Below, in pieces: positions 1-11,695 of a stretch of DNA of 64,000 nucleotides. Positions within the stretch are counted from its first letter, which is position 1, and each line of letters starts with the position of its first letter. Origin of the DNA: Okapia johnstoni (Eukaryota > Chordata > Mammalia > Artiodactyla > Giraffidae); the NCBI GenBank assembly GCA_024291935.2, contig CM044320.1, positions 55,928,001 through 55,992,000 of the forward strand. Direction: 5' to 3'. Under the pieces are notes generated by a model. The model did no database searches, was not told where the DNA came from, and saw nothing but the letters and a program-made list of their open reading frames with translations. The translations under genes and the position numbers were made by a program.

Positions 1-557
1 ACTGTAGCCATGAAAGTAAAAGACACTTGCTCCTTGGGAGAAAAGTTATGACCAACCTAGACAGCATATTGAAAAAGAGACATTACTTTGCCAACCAAGT
101 TCCGTCTAGTCAAAGCTATGATTTTTCCAGTAGTAATGTATGGATGTGAGAGTTGGACTATAAAGAAAGCTGAGCACTGAAAAACTGATGCTTTTGAACT
201 CTGGTGTTGGAGAAGACTCTTGAGAGACCCTTGGACTGCAAGGAGATCAAACCAGTCAATACTAAAGGAAATCAGTCCTGAATACTCATTGGAAGGATTG
301 ATGCTGAAGCTGAAGCTCCAATACTTTGGCCACCTGATGTGAAGAACTGCCTCATTGGAAAAGACCCTGATGCTGGGAAAGATTGAAGGCAGAAGGAGAA
401 GGGGACAACAGAGGATGAGATGGTTAGATGGCATCACCGACTCAATGGACATAAGTCTGAACAAGCTCTAGGAGTTGGTGATGGACAGAGAAGCCTGGTG
501 TGCTGCAGTCCATGGTATTGCAAAGAGTCAGACACAACTGACCAACTGAACTGAACT
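1..557 (+). mobile_element. BovB (RTE-type) LINE, 3' fragment
   Basis: The sequence matches the 3' end of BovB, the ruminant RTE-clade retrotransposon, including the end of the reverse-transcriptase reading frame and the usual tail ending in repeated CTGAA units. The copy enters from the left edge of the window, so its 5' end is not seen. It is closely similar to two other copies here, at 2607-4527 and 20897-21540. Stops and frame breaks make it non-coding. Confidence 0.9.
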
Positions 558-683
558 GCTCTGGAGTTCATTTTCTCTTCACACTCAAGGACTTCACTCC
601 ATTATCACCACTCTCTAATGTCTTGCTCATTCCCTGAACATATAAATATGCTCAAGTCTCTCACCTTAAAAAACTCTTCCTTG

Positions 684-833
684 GGACTTCCTCGGCAATC
701 CAGTGGTTACAACCCCACACTTCCAGTGCAGGGGGTGCAGGTTCAATCCCTCATCCCAATCCTCACCCCAATTCCTGGTGAGGAAACTAAGATCCCACAT
801 GCCATGCAGCATGGCCAAAAATAAATAAGTTGA
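684..833 (+). mobile_element. CHR-type tRNA-Glu-derived SINE
   Basis: Begins with the typical GGACTTCC tRNA-like head, has a B-box-like GGTTCAATCC, and ends in GGCCAAAAATAAATAA. This is the short cetartiodactyl CHR form. Old and diverged. Confidence 0.82.
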
Positions 834-1039
834 TTAATTTTTTTTAAAAAAACTCTTCCCTGAACTCCACCTCCTCTCACTATTGTCCTCTCTCTCCATC
901 TCTGTACTCTTCCTGAAAAATAGTTTACTTTCTCCCACCTCCTGTTTATTCCTCAAGGCAATGCGGTTTTGCCTCTGCTCTCATCACTCCAGTGATCCTG
1001 CTCTCACTGATGTCAACAATGACCTAAATCCAGTAAGTA

Positions 1040-1257
1040 AGGGCTTCCCTAGTGGCTCAGACGGTAAAGAATCTGCCTGCAATGCAGGAGATGCAGGTTC
1101 AATCCCTGGGTTGGGAAGATCCCCCAGTGAAGGAAATGGCTATCCACTCTAGTATTCTTGCCTAGAAAATCCCACGGACAGGTGAGCCTGGTGGGCTACA
1201 AACCATGGGGTCACAAAGAGTCGGACACGACTGACCAACTAACACTAACACTTTCAC
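1040..1257 (+). mobile_element. Bov-tA SINE
   Basis: Full-length tRNA-Glu head (GGCTTCCCTAGTGGCTCA) fused to the Bov-A body, ending near GACTGACCAACTAACAC. Ruminant-specific SINE made by fusion of a tRNA with a BovB-derived tail. Confidence 0.92.
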
Positions 1258-1259
1258 GT

Positions 1260-2470
1260 CCTTTCTGTCTTTATACTTGACATTTCCACTACACACAAAC
1301 ACAATTACCTTCCTCCTCTTTGAAAGTTTCTCCTCTAAAATCCTATCACATGCACTTTACTGGATTCCCATCTACCTTTCTGGCTTCCTCAATTTTCTTC
1401 CAGGGCTCCTGACACCGATCACATCTTTAACTGTCAGTGTTCTCCAAGGGTCTCTCAGCCTTTAACTCTTCAGTCCTAACATGATCCTTGGATGAACCAA
1501 ACCTATCTCTTCAACTACAATGTATATGATGTTGACTTCTAAATCTCTCACCAGCCCTGATTTATCTCTTCAACTCCAGACTGAAGCATCTAATTTCCTA
1601 TTACTCATTTCCACAGGGTTCTACAGATACCTCAAATCCAACCAGTCCAAAACCAAAGACCTCACTTTTATTCCCAAACATGCATCCCTAACTCATAAAT
1701 GATGGTCACCATCCACCATGGCATGGAATCCAGAAAACTAGGAATCATTCAAGAGCTCACCCCTCTCACAACTATACTCACATACATACACAACACACAC
1801 ACACACTTCCAAGTCTAACAGATTCCACCTTTTAAACATCTCTTGAATCTGTACACCTCTATGCATTTGCAGGACCACTTTAGAGCCTCACAATCTGCTA
1901 TCTGGATTATTTATTATATATTAGCCCCTAAATTGGACTCCCTGGTTCTAGTCTACTTTTCAATCCAGTTCCCACATTGCTACAAGCAATCTTTTAAAAA
2001 TACAATCCTTCAATAGTTTTCATACTGTAACACAAAATTCATTTTAGCCTATGAAATAAGGCCTTCAAGATCAGGCCCCTATCTACCTCTCTAGCCTTTC
2101 TCTAAACAATCCCCACAAACATCCCATGTGAAGGCACACCCTTGTCATTGAAGCTTGACAAAGGCAGCATGCTGTTCAGCTCTACACCCCCACCCTTTAT
2201 GTAGGAACTTCTTCCCCTAGAAATCTCTTCCTCATAAGTACCTGTCCACCTTGTTAACTCCTTCAGGTTAGTTCCCTATCACCCCTTCAGGATCCCTAAC
2301 TCCCTGACAGAAAGTCTTTCCAGATCTTTACTGTGCTTTCAAAGCACTCTGTGCATTCCTCTAGCTCAGGGCTCATCAGGCTACAGTATCCTGACTTCTC
2401 AGTCTATGCTCTTTGAAGGTAAGGACTATGTCTTGTTTTTTAACACCTCCAGCACCTAATCTTGTAGCTA
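1260..2470 (+). mobile_element. L2-type LINE relic
   Basis: Diverged text resembling the L2 3' half: a block about 'acagatacctcaaatcc' near 1622, then text of the kind 'tctttccagatc' (2318) and 'aaggactatgtcttg' (2421). Identification rests on remembered L2 consensus wording, not on an alignment. Confidence 0.55.
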
Positions 2471-2606
2471 TTTATATACTGGTTGAATTAATGAGTCCAC
2501 TGAGACTAATTCAAATTTTACTTCTCTGAAAAGTTGATTCTGAACCTGTCATTTAGAATTAAGCATTCTTTCTCCTTGCTCTCATATTACATTTTATTAC
2601 CACCTT

Positions 2607-4527
2607 GTAATGGCTGTCTGAGGAGGCCTTATAAATAGCTGTGAAAAGAAGAGAAGCGAAAAGCAAAGGAGAAAAGGAAAGATATACCCATTTGAATGCA
2701 GAGTTCCAAAGAAGAGCAAGGAGAGATAAGAAAGCCTTCCTCAGTGATCAGTGCAAAGAAATAGAGGAAAATAATAGAATGGGAAAGACTAGAGATCTCT
2801 TCAAGAAAATTAGAGATACCAAAGGAACATTTCATGCAAAGGTGCACACAATAAAGGACAGAAATGGTATGGACCTAACAGAAGCAGAAGATATTAAGAA
2901 GAGGTGGCAAGAATACACAAAAGAACTGCACAAAAAAGATCATGACCCAGATAATCACGATGGTGTGATCACTCACCTAGAAGCTAGACATCCTGGAATG
3001 TGAAGTCAAGTGGGCCTTAGGAAGCATCACTAAGAACAAAACTAGTGGAGGTGATGGAATTCCAGTTGAGCTATTTCAAATCCTCAAAGGTGATGTTATA
3101 AAAGTGCTGCACTCAATATGCTAGCAAATTTGGAAAACTCAGCAGTGACCACAGGACTGGAAAAGGTCAGTTTTCATTCCAATCCCAAAGAAAGGCAATG
3201 CCAAAGAATGCTCAAACTACCGCACAGTTACACTCATCTCACACACTAGTAAAGTAATGCTCAAAATTCTCCAAGCCAGGCTTCAGCAATACGTGTACTA
3301 TGAACTTCCAGATGTTCAAGCTGGTTTTAGAAAAGGCAGAGGAACCAGAGATCAAATTGCCAATATGCACTGATCATCAAAAAAGCAAGAGTTCCAGAAA
3401 AACATCTATTTCTGCTTTATTGACTACATCAAAGTTTTTGTGTGGATCACAATGAACTGTGGAAAATTCTTCAAGAGATGGGAATACCAGACCGTCTGAC
3501 CTGTCTCTTAAGAAATGTGTATGCAGGTTAGGAAGCAACAGTTAGAACTGGACATGGAACAACACACTGGTTCCAAATCGGGAAAGGAGTGCGTCAAGGC
3601 TGTATATTGTCACCCTGCTTATTTAACTTATATGCAGAGTACATCATGAGAAACGCTGGGCTGGAGGAAGCACAAGCTGGAATCAAGATTGCTGGGAGAA
3701 ATATCAATAACCTCAGATATGCAGATGACACCACCCTTATGGCAGAAAGTGAAGAAGAACTAAAGAGCCTCTTGATGAAAGTGAAAGAAGAGAGTGAAAA
3801 AGTTGGCTTAAAGCTCAACATTCAGAAAACTAAGATCATGGCATCTGGTCCCATCACTTCTTGGCAAACAGATGGGGAAACAGTGGAAACAGTGTCAGAC
3901 GTTATATTTTTGGGCTCACTGCAGATGGTGACTGCAGCCAAGAAATTAAGACTCTTACTCCTTGGCAGGAAAGTTATGACCAACCTAGACAGCATACTGA
4001 AAAGCAGAGACATTACTTTGCCAACAAAGGTCCATCTAGTCAAGGCTATGGTTTTTCCAGTGGTCATGTATGGATGTGAGAGTTGGACTATAAAGAAAGC
4101 TGAGCGCTGAAGAATTAATGCTTTTGAACTGTGGTGTTGGAGAAGACTCTTGAGAGTCCCTTGGACTGCAAGGAGATCCAACCAGTCTATCTTAAAGGAG
4201 ATCAGTCCTGAGTGTTCATTGGAAGGAACATTGGATGTTGCTCTGTGGCATGTGGATGTTCAACATTGGATGTTGAAGCTGAAACTCCAATACTTCGGCC
4301 ACCTGATGCGAAGAGCTGACTCATTTGAAAAGACGCTGATGCTGGGAAAGATTGAGGGCAGGAGGAGAAGGGGATGACAGAGGATGAGATGGCTGGATGG
4401 CATCACCAACTCAACAGACATGAGTTTCAGTAAACTCTGAGAGTTGGTGATGGACAGGGAGGCCTAGCGTCCTGCAGTCCCTGGGGTTGCAAAGAGTCAG
4501 ACTGAGCAACGGAACTGAACTGAACTG
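2607..4527 (+). mobile_element. BovB LINE, 5'-truncated, reverse transcriptase region
   Basis: About 1.9 kb of BovB covering the linker after the endonuclease, the reverse transcriptase and the 3' end. The polymerase motif YADD is visible in LRYADDTTLMAE (near 3715-3750), and a GVRQGCILSP block precedes it near 3588. The frame is broken: the first open part stops at 3001-3003 although the expected residues continue in another frame, and further stops follow (for example at 4108). The copy is therefore dead. The family is non-LTR and known for horizontal spread between reptiles and ruminants. Confidence 0.95.
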
Positions 4528-5028
4528 TAACACTCACGACCTTGTAGTTTTACTTTTTTGTAATCTATAAAAATAAAACATGAAATGGGGCAACAGGGAA
4601 TGATGACAATCCTTGACAATAAGGACGATGTCACATCTATCTTATTACCGTTAGTATATAATCTATCACAGGTATCTTTAAACAGCTGAGTAAATGAGTG
4701 AGTTGTTCTTTTCATACATATTCTTGACGTATTACTTTAGAAGCAATTCTGTAAACCTGACTTGAAGATCACTCTTTCTATTGTAAAAATAGAGAAGAAC
4801 TAGAAACTAAGAGAATACCTTCTAAGAAAGAACGGACCTGGACAGAAAACATATGGGTGATGTTTATTCTAACAAAGACCAATAATAAACTGAGTTCCTC
4901 TGATTTCTAAGCTAATACTGTAGCTTAGAAATGTACAAGGCTCATGGTACACCAAAGGAAAAGCTGGGTTTGTAAGATGAAATAGTAGCAAGTGAATGCC
5001 GGTAATTCTTAATTGAAAATCTATAACC

Positions 5029-5340
5029 AGGCTTCCCTGGGGGTCCAGTGGTTAAGAATCTGCCTTGCAATACAAGGGACATCAGTTCAATCCCTGGTCT
5101 GGCAAGACTCCACATGCCACAGAGCAACTAACACCATGAGCCACAACGACTGAGCCTAAGCTCTAGAGCCCATGAGCCGTAACTACTGAACTCACATGCT
5201 GCAACTACTGAAGCCCGAGTGACTAGAGCCTGTGCTCCGCAATAAGAGAAGCCACTGCAATGAGAAACCCACACACCACAACCAGAGAAAGCCCATGTGC
5301 AGAATCAAAGACCTAGCACAGCCGAAAAGAATTTTTTTAA
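5029..5340 (+). mobile_element. CHR-type SINE, long form
   Basis: Head AGGCTTCCCTGGGGGTCCAG, then the repeated 'gcaactactga' type body, ending in AGCACAGCCGAAAAG and an A-rich tail. About 310 bp. Confidence 0.85.
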
Positions 5341-5825
5341 AAGAAATAGACATTAAAAGAAGAAAAAGGAAATTTATAATCTTTTCAGAGGGCCTCAGGT
5401 GGCACGGTGCGTGCACATGTATGTGTATGGCTAAATCTGTGTACCCTACTTTGGGAAATGAACAAAGCACAAGTCTACAATAAAGGGCAAGACAGAACAG
5501 AAAGAACAGAAGAGACTCATGGCCTAAAACACATTATGGATCTGAATAGATTCTATAGCTGAATCCAGTCAGTCTACTAAATTGAAAAGACAATTGCTAC
5601 TTCCAAACCTATAAGAAACTAATAGGCTAAAAAACATTTATGAAAGCAATGTTAATTCCAAAGAGAAAAAAGAAGAAAAAGAAAAAAAAACAAAGCATGG
5701 AAATAAAACACCATTTTATCTCTGCAAATATTACCTTCAATGCTGTTCCGTTATTTAATAGCATTAGAGAACGTCATTTAGAGACCAGTAATATGACCAT
5801 GTTTAATAGAGACTATCCTTCTATG

Positions 5826-6148
5826 AAGTCTTCCCTGATAGCTCAATTGGTAAAGAATTGAGCCTGCAATGCAGAAGACCCCGGTTCGATTCCTGGGTCA
5901 GGAAGATCTACTGGAGAAAGGATAGGCTACCCATTCCAGTATTCTTGGGCTTCCCTAGTGGCTCAGCTAGTAAAGGATCTGCCTGCAATGTGGGAGACCT
6001 GGGTTCGATCCCTGGGTTGGGAAGATCTCCTGAAGAAGGGAAAGGCTACCTACCCACTCCAGTATTCTGGCCTGGAGAATCCTATGGACTGCACAGTCCA
6101 TGGGGTCGCAGAGTCGGACACGAGTGAGTGACTTTCACTTTCACTCTT
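5826..6148 (+). mobile_element. Bov-tA dimer (Bov-tA3-like)
   Basis: Two tRNA-like heads in tandem (5826 and 5946), each followed by Bov-A sequence; the first unit is cut at 'ccagtattctt' and the second runs to the GACTTTCACTTTCAC end. This arrangement is the known dimeric Bov-tA3 form, not two chance insertions. Confidence 0.85.
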
Positions 6149-7215
6149 CTGTGAGGTAGGCTATGCTTGCTGATTGTGGCCACCAAAGAGATGTAAATAC
6201 ATCCCAGGTACATGGAAAGTATGCTCATTAATATCTGTACATACCTCTTTGTCTCTCTTCTGCATCACCTACTAACTATAAGTGAAGTAAAATATTGAAG
6301 CTAGCCTAAGAATTCATTAAAGGCAGCTTCAATCTCAAGTGTTTACACTTTAAATCAGTAGATGTATCAAGAAGTATTATCATACTTAACCTTAAGATAC
6401 CTCCAAAAGTCAATTTTCCTGTATCCTAAAAGGCAACAGACCATCAACTCCATTTTACATATAAAGACACCGATTCAGCAGAGTTCATGAGGGTAAACAC
6501 AGTAAAGCCTCGAAGAACCTCAAATAAAGTTAAAAATTCAAGTCTCAAGCACTGGCTCTGATTTTACTCCCTCACAAGGCCTACACAGAAACTAAACAGG
6601 TTTGATTCCTTTCAGTCCTATCTTAACAGTCAATTACACTTAATTTTTCAGCCATCATATTCACTTAGTTAAGAAGAAAGAAAAAATATTTTTGCACTAC
6701 CATATATGGAAAATACTCTAAGGGCAAAACCTCTTTGTCTTCCTGGTTTTTTTTACAGTTAAAAATACTGCTAGGATATGTGCTATAGCAAATGCAGCAC
6801 AATACTAATTATTGGCTCTCAGAGGTGGAGTTAGGGACATTAACTGTAAAATTCTTTCAACTCTTCAGTATGCTTGAAAATTTTACAATCAATGTTGGGA
6901 GAGAAAGCTAATTATAATGTAAAAGGACATTATAAAGAGATGTTTTCTTATTTTACTCACTGGTCAATATATGAGCAGACAAGTTTATCTGTGAATAAAG
7001 CATGTGTGTGTGTGGCGTGAATCTGAAAGAAGGTTCATTTGTTAGTAAAAATCCACTAATGCTGACTAGGTTTCACAGGACGCAGTGATATATTAAGACT
7101 AGTATGTGTTTATCCTGTCTATAGCCCGCTTTGTCTACATGCAATGAAGGAAACTCTTGTCTAACATGGAGTAGGGGAGTGTTTTGACAACAGTAACTCA
7201 TCTAATGCTTAAATA

Positions 7216-8464
7216 TTAGGTTGGTACGTGGTTTTGCACTATTGAACTTTGCCATTTGATACTGGAATACATTCTTAAATAAATGTGGTTATGTTATACA
7301 TTTCTTGCTCTATGTTTTTTTGCTAGTGACTTATTACTTGCCATTTATTTTATACTTATTTTAGACTAAGGATATGTTAGACAAAAAGAAAATTCGAGCG
7401 ATTTTCTTATTCGAGTTCAAAATGGGTCGGAAAGCAGCAGAGACAACTTGCAACATCAACAACGCATTTGGCTCAGGAACTACTAATGAACACATAGTGC
7501 GGTGGTGGTTCAAAAGGTTTTGCAAAGGAGAAGAGAGCTTTGAAGATGAGGAGCACTGTGCCAGCCACTGGAAGTTGACAATGACCAACTGAGAGCAATC
7601 ATCAAAGCTAATCCTCTTATAACCACACAAGAAGTTGCCAAAGAACTCAATGTCGACCATTCGTTCAGCATTTGAAGCAAACTGGACAGGTAAAAAAGCT
7701 TGATAAATGAGTGCTTCAAAAGCTGACTGAAAATCAAAAAAGTGTCCTTTTGAAGTGTCATCTTCTCGTATTCTATGCAACAACGATGAACCATTTCTCA
7801 ATCAAATTGTGATGGGCAACAAAAAGTGGACTGTATACAACAATCAGTGATGACCAGCTCAGTGGTAGGACCAAGAAGCTGCAAAGCACTTCCCAAAGCC
7901 AAACTTGCACCAAAAAAAGGTCTTGGTCGCTGTTTGGGGGTCTGCTACCAGTCTGATTCACGACTGCTTTCTGAATTCAGCGAAAACCATTACATCTGAA
8001 AAATACGCTCAGCAAATCAATGAGATGCACCGAAAAGTGCTAATGCCAGCCTACAGCTGGCATTGGTCAACAGAAAGGGCCCAACTCTTCTCCACGACAA
8101 CACCAGACCACACGTCATCAATCAACACTTCGAAAGTTAAATGAATTGGGCTATGAAATTCTGCCTCATCCGCCATATTAACCTGATCGCTCGCCAACTG
8201 ACTACCACTTTTTCAAGCATCTCGACAACTTTTTGCAGGGAAAATGTTTCCACAACCAGCAGCAGGCAGAAAATGCTTTCCAAGAGTTTGCTGAATCCCA
8301 AAGTTCAGATTTTTATACTATAGGAATAAACAAACTTATTTCTTGTTGGCAAAATGTGCTGATTGTAATGGTTCCTATTTTGATTAATAAAGATATGTTT
8401 GAGCCTAGTGATAATGATTTAAAATTCACCATCCGAAACCGCAATTACTTTTGTACCAACCTAA
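7216..8464 (+). mobile_element. Mariner element (Hsmar1-like), near full length, decayed
   Basis: A Tc1/mariner element of 1249 bp flanked by TA target duplications (7214-7215 and 8465-8466). Both ends begin TTAGGTTGGTAC. The transposase frame starts at 7374 with a MLDKKKIRAIFLFEFKMGRK-like helix-turn-helix region (the SETMAR/Hsmar1 family). It is broken by stops and frameshifts near 7590, 7660 and 7800. Of the DD34D triad, the second and third Asp remain readable in their local frames (HDNTRPHV near 8095; SPTDYHFF near 8197). The first, normally in a CDEKW context, is not visible where 7815-7835 reads GNKKW. Non-functional. Confidence 0.9.
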
Positions 8465-8781
8465 TAAAAACATTTAACATTAAAAAAAATACTGCAAGGA
8501 TAGACTAAACCACAAAGAATAAATTTTAAGCCAAATAATTCTGAAGGGAAAATAAGGAGAACTAGAAAGAAGGATAACTAATGTAAGGCTGAAGATACCA
8601 TGATAAAGGTAAAGCTGTGGTAGTATAGGCACCAAGAGCAAAGACTTTGCTCAGGATTTCAGTTGTTGGCCTTAGTACAGTTCTGCCCCAAATCAAGACT
8701 CTAACAATCTTAAGATCTCTAACAATCTAACAAGATCTCTCTTGGGTACAGTGTTTGCTAAGAGGGGCAAACAACTAGCAA

Positions 8782-8899
8782 AGGGAATTCCCTGACGGTC
8801 CAGTTATTACAACTCTGTGCTTCCACTGCAAGGACACAAGTTCAATCCGACTTCTAGTTGTAGAACTAAGATCCCACGTGGCACAGCTAAAAAAAAAAA
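8782..8899 (+). mobile_element. CHR-type SINE
   Basis: Short form: GGGAATTCCCTGACGGTCCAG head, 'actaagatcccacgtgg' body and an A-rich tail. Confidence 0.8.
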
Positions 8900-9422
8900 C
8901 TGGCTAAATCACAATCTAGACAACAGACCTCTAGAACATATGCCTCAAGTTATCTAATTATTTTTCTTTTCTTCTCTTTTCCTTTATACCTAGTAGAGGA
9001 ATAAGACAAAAATCACATGCTCTAGAGAGCTCTTTTGGCACTGGAGAGATGACGATTCTAGAAAATTTAACTTCAATGTGAGCAGGAAACTTAGAATGGA
9101 ATGTACAGAGGGAAATATGGTAAACTAAAGACAAAGAGGAATCCAGATTTGTGAAAACTGTTTCAAAAAAGGCAGACAAAATGAGAAGTGTGGGATGCCC
9201 TGAAGGGTTCCATAACATTACACCTAAGCCAAAGAGTGCATCTATTGTTTTGGGGTGCAGAGATGTCCAGTTGAAACAATGATGTACCCAAAGGCGGCAA
9301 GGTGTGAGAACAGGGAAAGTAAAAGAACAAGTAATTCATCTGTAGCTGAAGCCTAACCCTGAAAGCAAAGGGAAAAAGAGCAAAATATAAGGTAGGTGAG
9401 ATAAAACAAGCTAGATTTTAAT

Positions 9423-9488
9423 ATGTGTGTGTGTGTGTCTGTGTCTGTGTGTGTGTGTGTGTCTGTGTCTGTGTGTCTGTGTGTGTAG
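9423..9488. repeat. (TG)n microsatellite
   Basis: About 66 bp of TG dinucleotides with interspersed TC units. It abuts the CHR-type SINE on its right. Confidence 0.95.
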
Positions 9489-9613
9489 GGACTTTCCTGG
9501 TGGTCCAGTGGCTAAGACTCCACGATCCCAATGCAGGGGGCTCGGGTTTGAAACCTGGTCAGGGAACTAGATTCTACATGCCACAACTAAGACCTGGCGC
9601 AAATGAATAAATT
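9489..9613 (+). mobile_element. CHR-type SINE
   Basis: Head GGGACTTTCCTGGTGGTCCAG, ending near AATGAATAAATT; followed by an ATAG-rich simple repeat. Confidence 0.85.
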
Positions 9614-9654
9614 ATATAGATAGACAGATAGATGCTTTATTTATTAACTGGCCA

Positions 9655-9752
9655 CTCAGCATGTGATCTTAGTTCCCCAACCAGGGGTCAAATCCATGTT
9701 CCCTGCATCAGGAGCACAGAGTCTTAACCACTAGACCACCAGGGAAATCCCT
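9655..9752 (-). mobile_element. CHR-type SINE, inverted
   Basis: The reverse complement of the CHR head (ACCACCAGGGAAATCCC) ends the element on the right. It lies opposite in direction to the copy at 9489-9613, forming an inverted pair, with another TG run directly after. Confidence 0.85.
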
Positions 9753-9775
9753 GTGTGTGTGTGTGTGTGTGTGTG
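9753..9775. repeat. (TG)n microsatellite
   Basis: Short pure TG run directly next to the inverted SINE. Confidence 0.9.
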
Positions 9776-10260
9776 GCCCAGCCTTTGTACTGGGAGCAAG
9801 ATGACATTTAAAATTAAGCTGGAGAAAATAACAGACTTCAGTTTTCTTTGGCAGAAGGGTAAAAACTAAATGAAATATTAGAAGTAATAAGACTAGGGCA
9901 AGGAGGCCAGTTAAAGGCCATTACAGTTATCCAGATAAGAGATGATGGTGGCAATGCTGATGGAGAGAAATTAAAAAGATTCATCAGAAACTGAGCAGAT
10001 AAGAGGTTACCTAACTGCATGATTACTTAATATTAACGAGTAAGAATGACTAAAGTACGACATTCAGGTTTCTAGCTTACACAACTAGGTAGTATAATTC
10101 AAAGAAAAAAGAATTCATTTATGCTTTGGTCATAATGAGTCTGAGGTGCTGTGTGGCAGTCATATGAAGATGTTCAAGAGATCACTGAATAAATGAGCCT
10201 AGTACTCAGGTAAAAGATCAAATTTGGACACAGAGAATTACAAACTGCCAGCTTATAATA
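9776..10260 (-). mobile_element. L2-like relic
   Basis: Contains wording such as 'ggccattacagttatccag' (9914) and 'agagatgatggtggc' that I associate with L2. Diverged; assignment from memory only. Confidence 0.35.
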
Positions 10261-10304
10261 GATGCCAAGTGAAGCTATCAGGGTGGATATGTGACAAACT
10301 ATGT

Positions 10305-10455
10305 AGAACAATGTTCTTCTAAATGTTATCCAAGACAACCGACCAGAGACATCACAAATACCTGGAATGTTTGTTAATACACAAATTCCTGGGCTTCATC
10401 CCAAGCCTACTAAGTCAAAATCCCTGGGCATAAGCCCAAGAACCCATGTTTCACC
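10305..10455 (+). mobile_element. MER5-like hAT DNA transposon relic
   Basis: Resembles the body of MER5-type non-autonomous hAT elements ('aaattcctgggcttcatccc' then 'aagtcaaaatccctggg'). Confidence 0.55.
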
Positions 10456-10800
10456 CATTCACTCATTCATTCATTCCATAAACGTGTACTGAAAGACCAT
10501 TCTAGGCACAAGGAATACAGCAGTTATAAAATAAACAAGACCCCTGTACTTATAGGTTTGAGGTTTTGGCTATGGCCAGACTATAGACAAGAAAACAAAC
10601 AAGATAACTAAGTGCTATGGAGCAAATAAAACAGAACTGTAATGAAGGAATAGTAAGAACAGGGAAATGAGGTACAAGGTAAGTCACAGCAGTTGGCAGT
10701 GGTGAGATCATGAAGGCTTTTGTAAGTCGCATTCTTAAATTCTCCAAGAGATGCTTATGCCATTAAGGTTTAAGAATCAGAGGTAAAGAGAGAGAATACA
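10456..10800 (-). mobile_element. L2-like relic, 3' end
   Basis: Starts with a (TTCA)n run, which is the reverse complement of an L2 tail, followed by diverged L2-like text ('ttctaggcacaaggaatac'). Confidence 0.5.
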
Positions 10801-11695
10801 ATAGTAACCTTAAGGAAAATACATATTTAAGAGATGAGTAGGGGACAAAGGGCCAGGAATGCAAGTGGAAAAGAAAGTAGTATCACTGAAACATTTTAAG
10901 AAAGAGAAGGGTCAAAAGTGACAAATGCTCCAGAAAACTTGAATTAAGGATGAAAAGAAATCCATTAAATTAACAAGGTCCACCATATTCTTCCCATTGA
11001 TTTTGATGGCTGCTGGGAGCTGCTCCACCAATAGTATTAGAAAGTGATCATTCGCCTTCTACACAGTCACAGCACACTGTTTCCTGCAAGTTATCAGCTG
11101 GTTACTGTCCTAGATCTTCTTCCCACAGAATCACAAAGGAGAAAACATAATTTGTGAGCACAGGAAGAAAAACATATTTCAAATATATCACTTATTAAGT
11201 ATGAGTTGTCACTGCCTTGATTACTTTCCTCCTAGTTCTGTTACAAAGCTTACAGAAGTCTGAACCACTCTTCTCCAAAGCACGAGGAATGTCCATAGTG
11301 CTGCTCACGTGTCAAAACCATGCACAAATTCTTAAAAACTGACAAAAGTTCTTGCAACTGGCACATGCAACAAAAACACTGCCCCCACAAAAATATGAAC
11401 TGCATCCTTGGAAAATCTATCTTTTAATATGAATGTTGACCACTTGAAGTTTGATGAGCTTTTAGGAAAAAGAATGCTTTGCAGATATGAATATGGTTTT
11501 GATCATTATTAATAATAAATACTGCAGCACAAATGATGTTATCAACATGAAACACACAAAAAACATCACATAAGGTAGATAATGTATCAAGTGGCAAAGG
11601 AAACTAGTTAATAATTAAGTTAAAAGTCTACCTCTATGCTGTACACTAGACGAGAATTATATAGAAGACTAGCAGTGGGAGCAAAATTACCTCCA

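Noticed and set aside
2641..4110. Reverse transcriptase-like reading frames as a gene
   Set aside because: They belong to a 5'-truncated BovB LINE with stops and frameshifts.
9423..9490. Short regularly spaced repeats resembling an array
   Set aside because: Simple dinucleotide microsatellite; no CRISPR structure and a mammalian genome.
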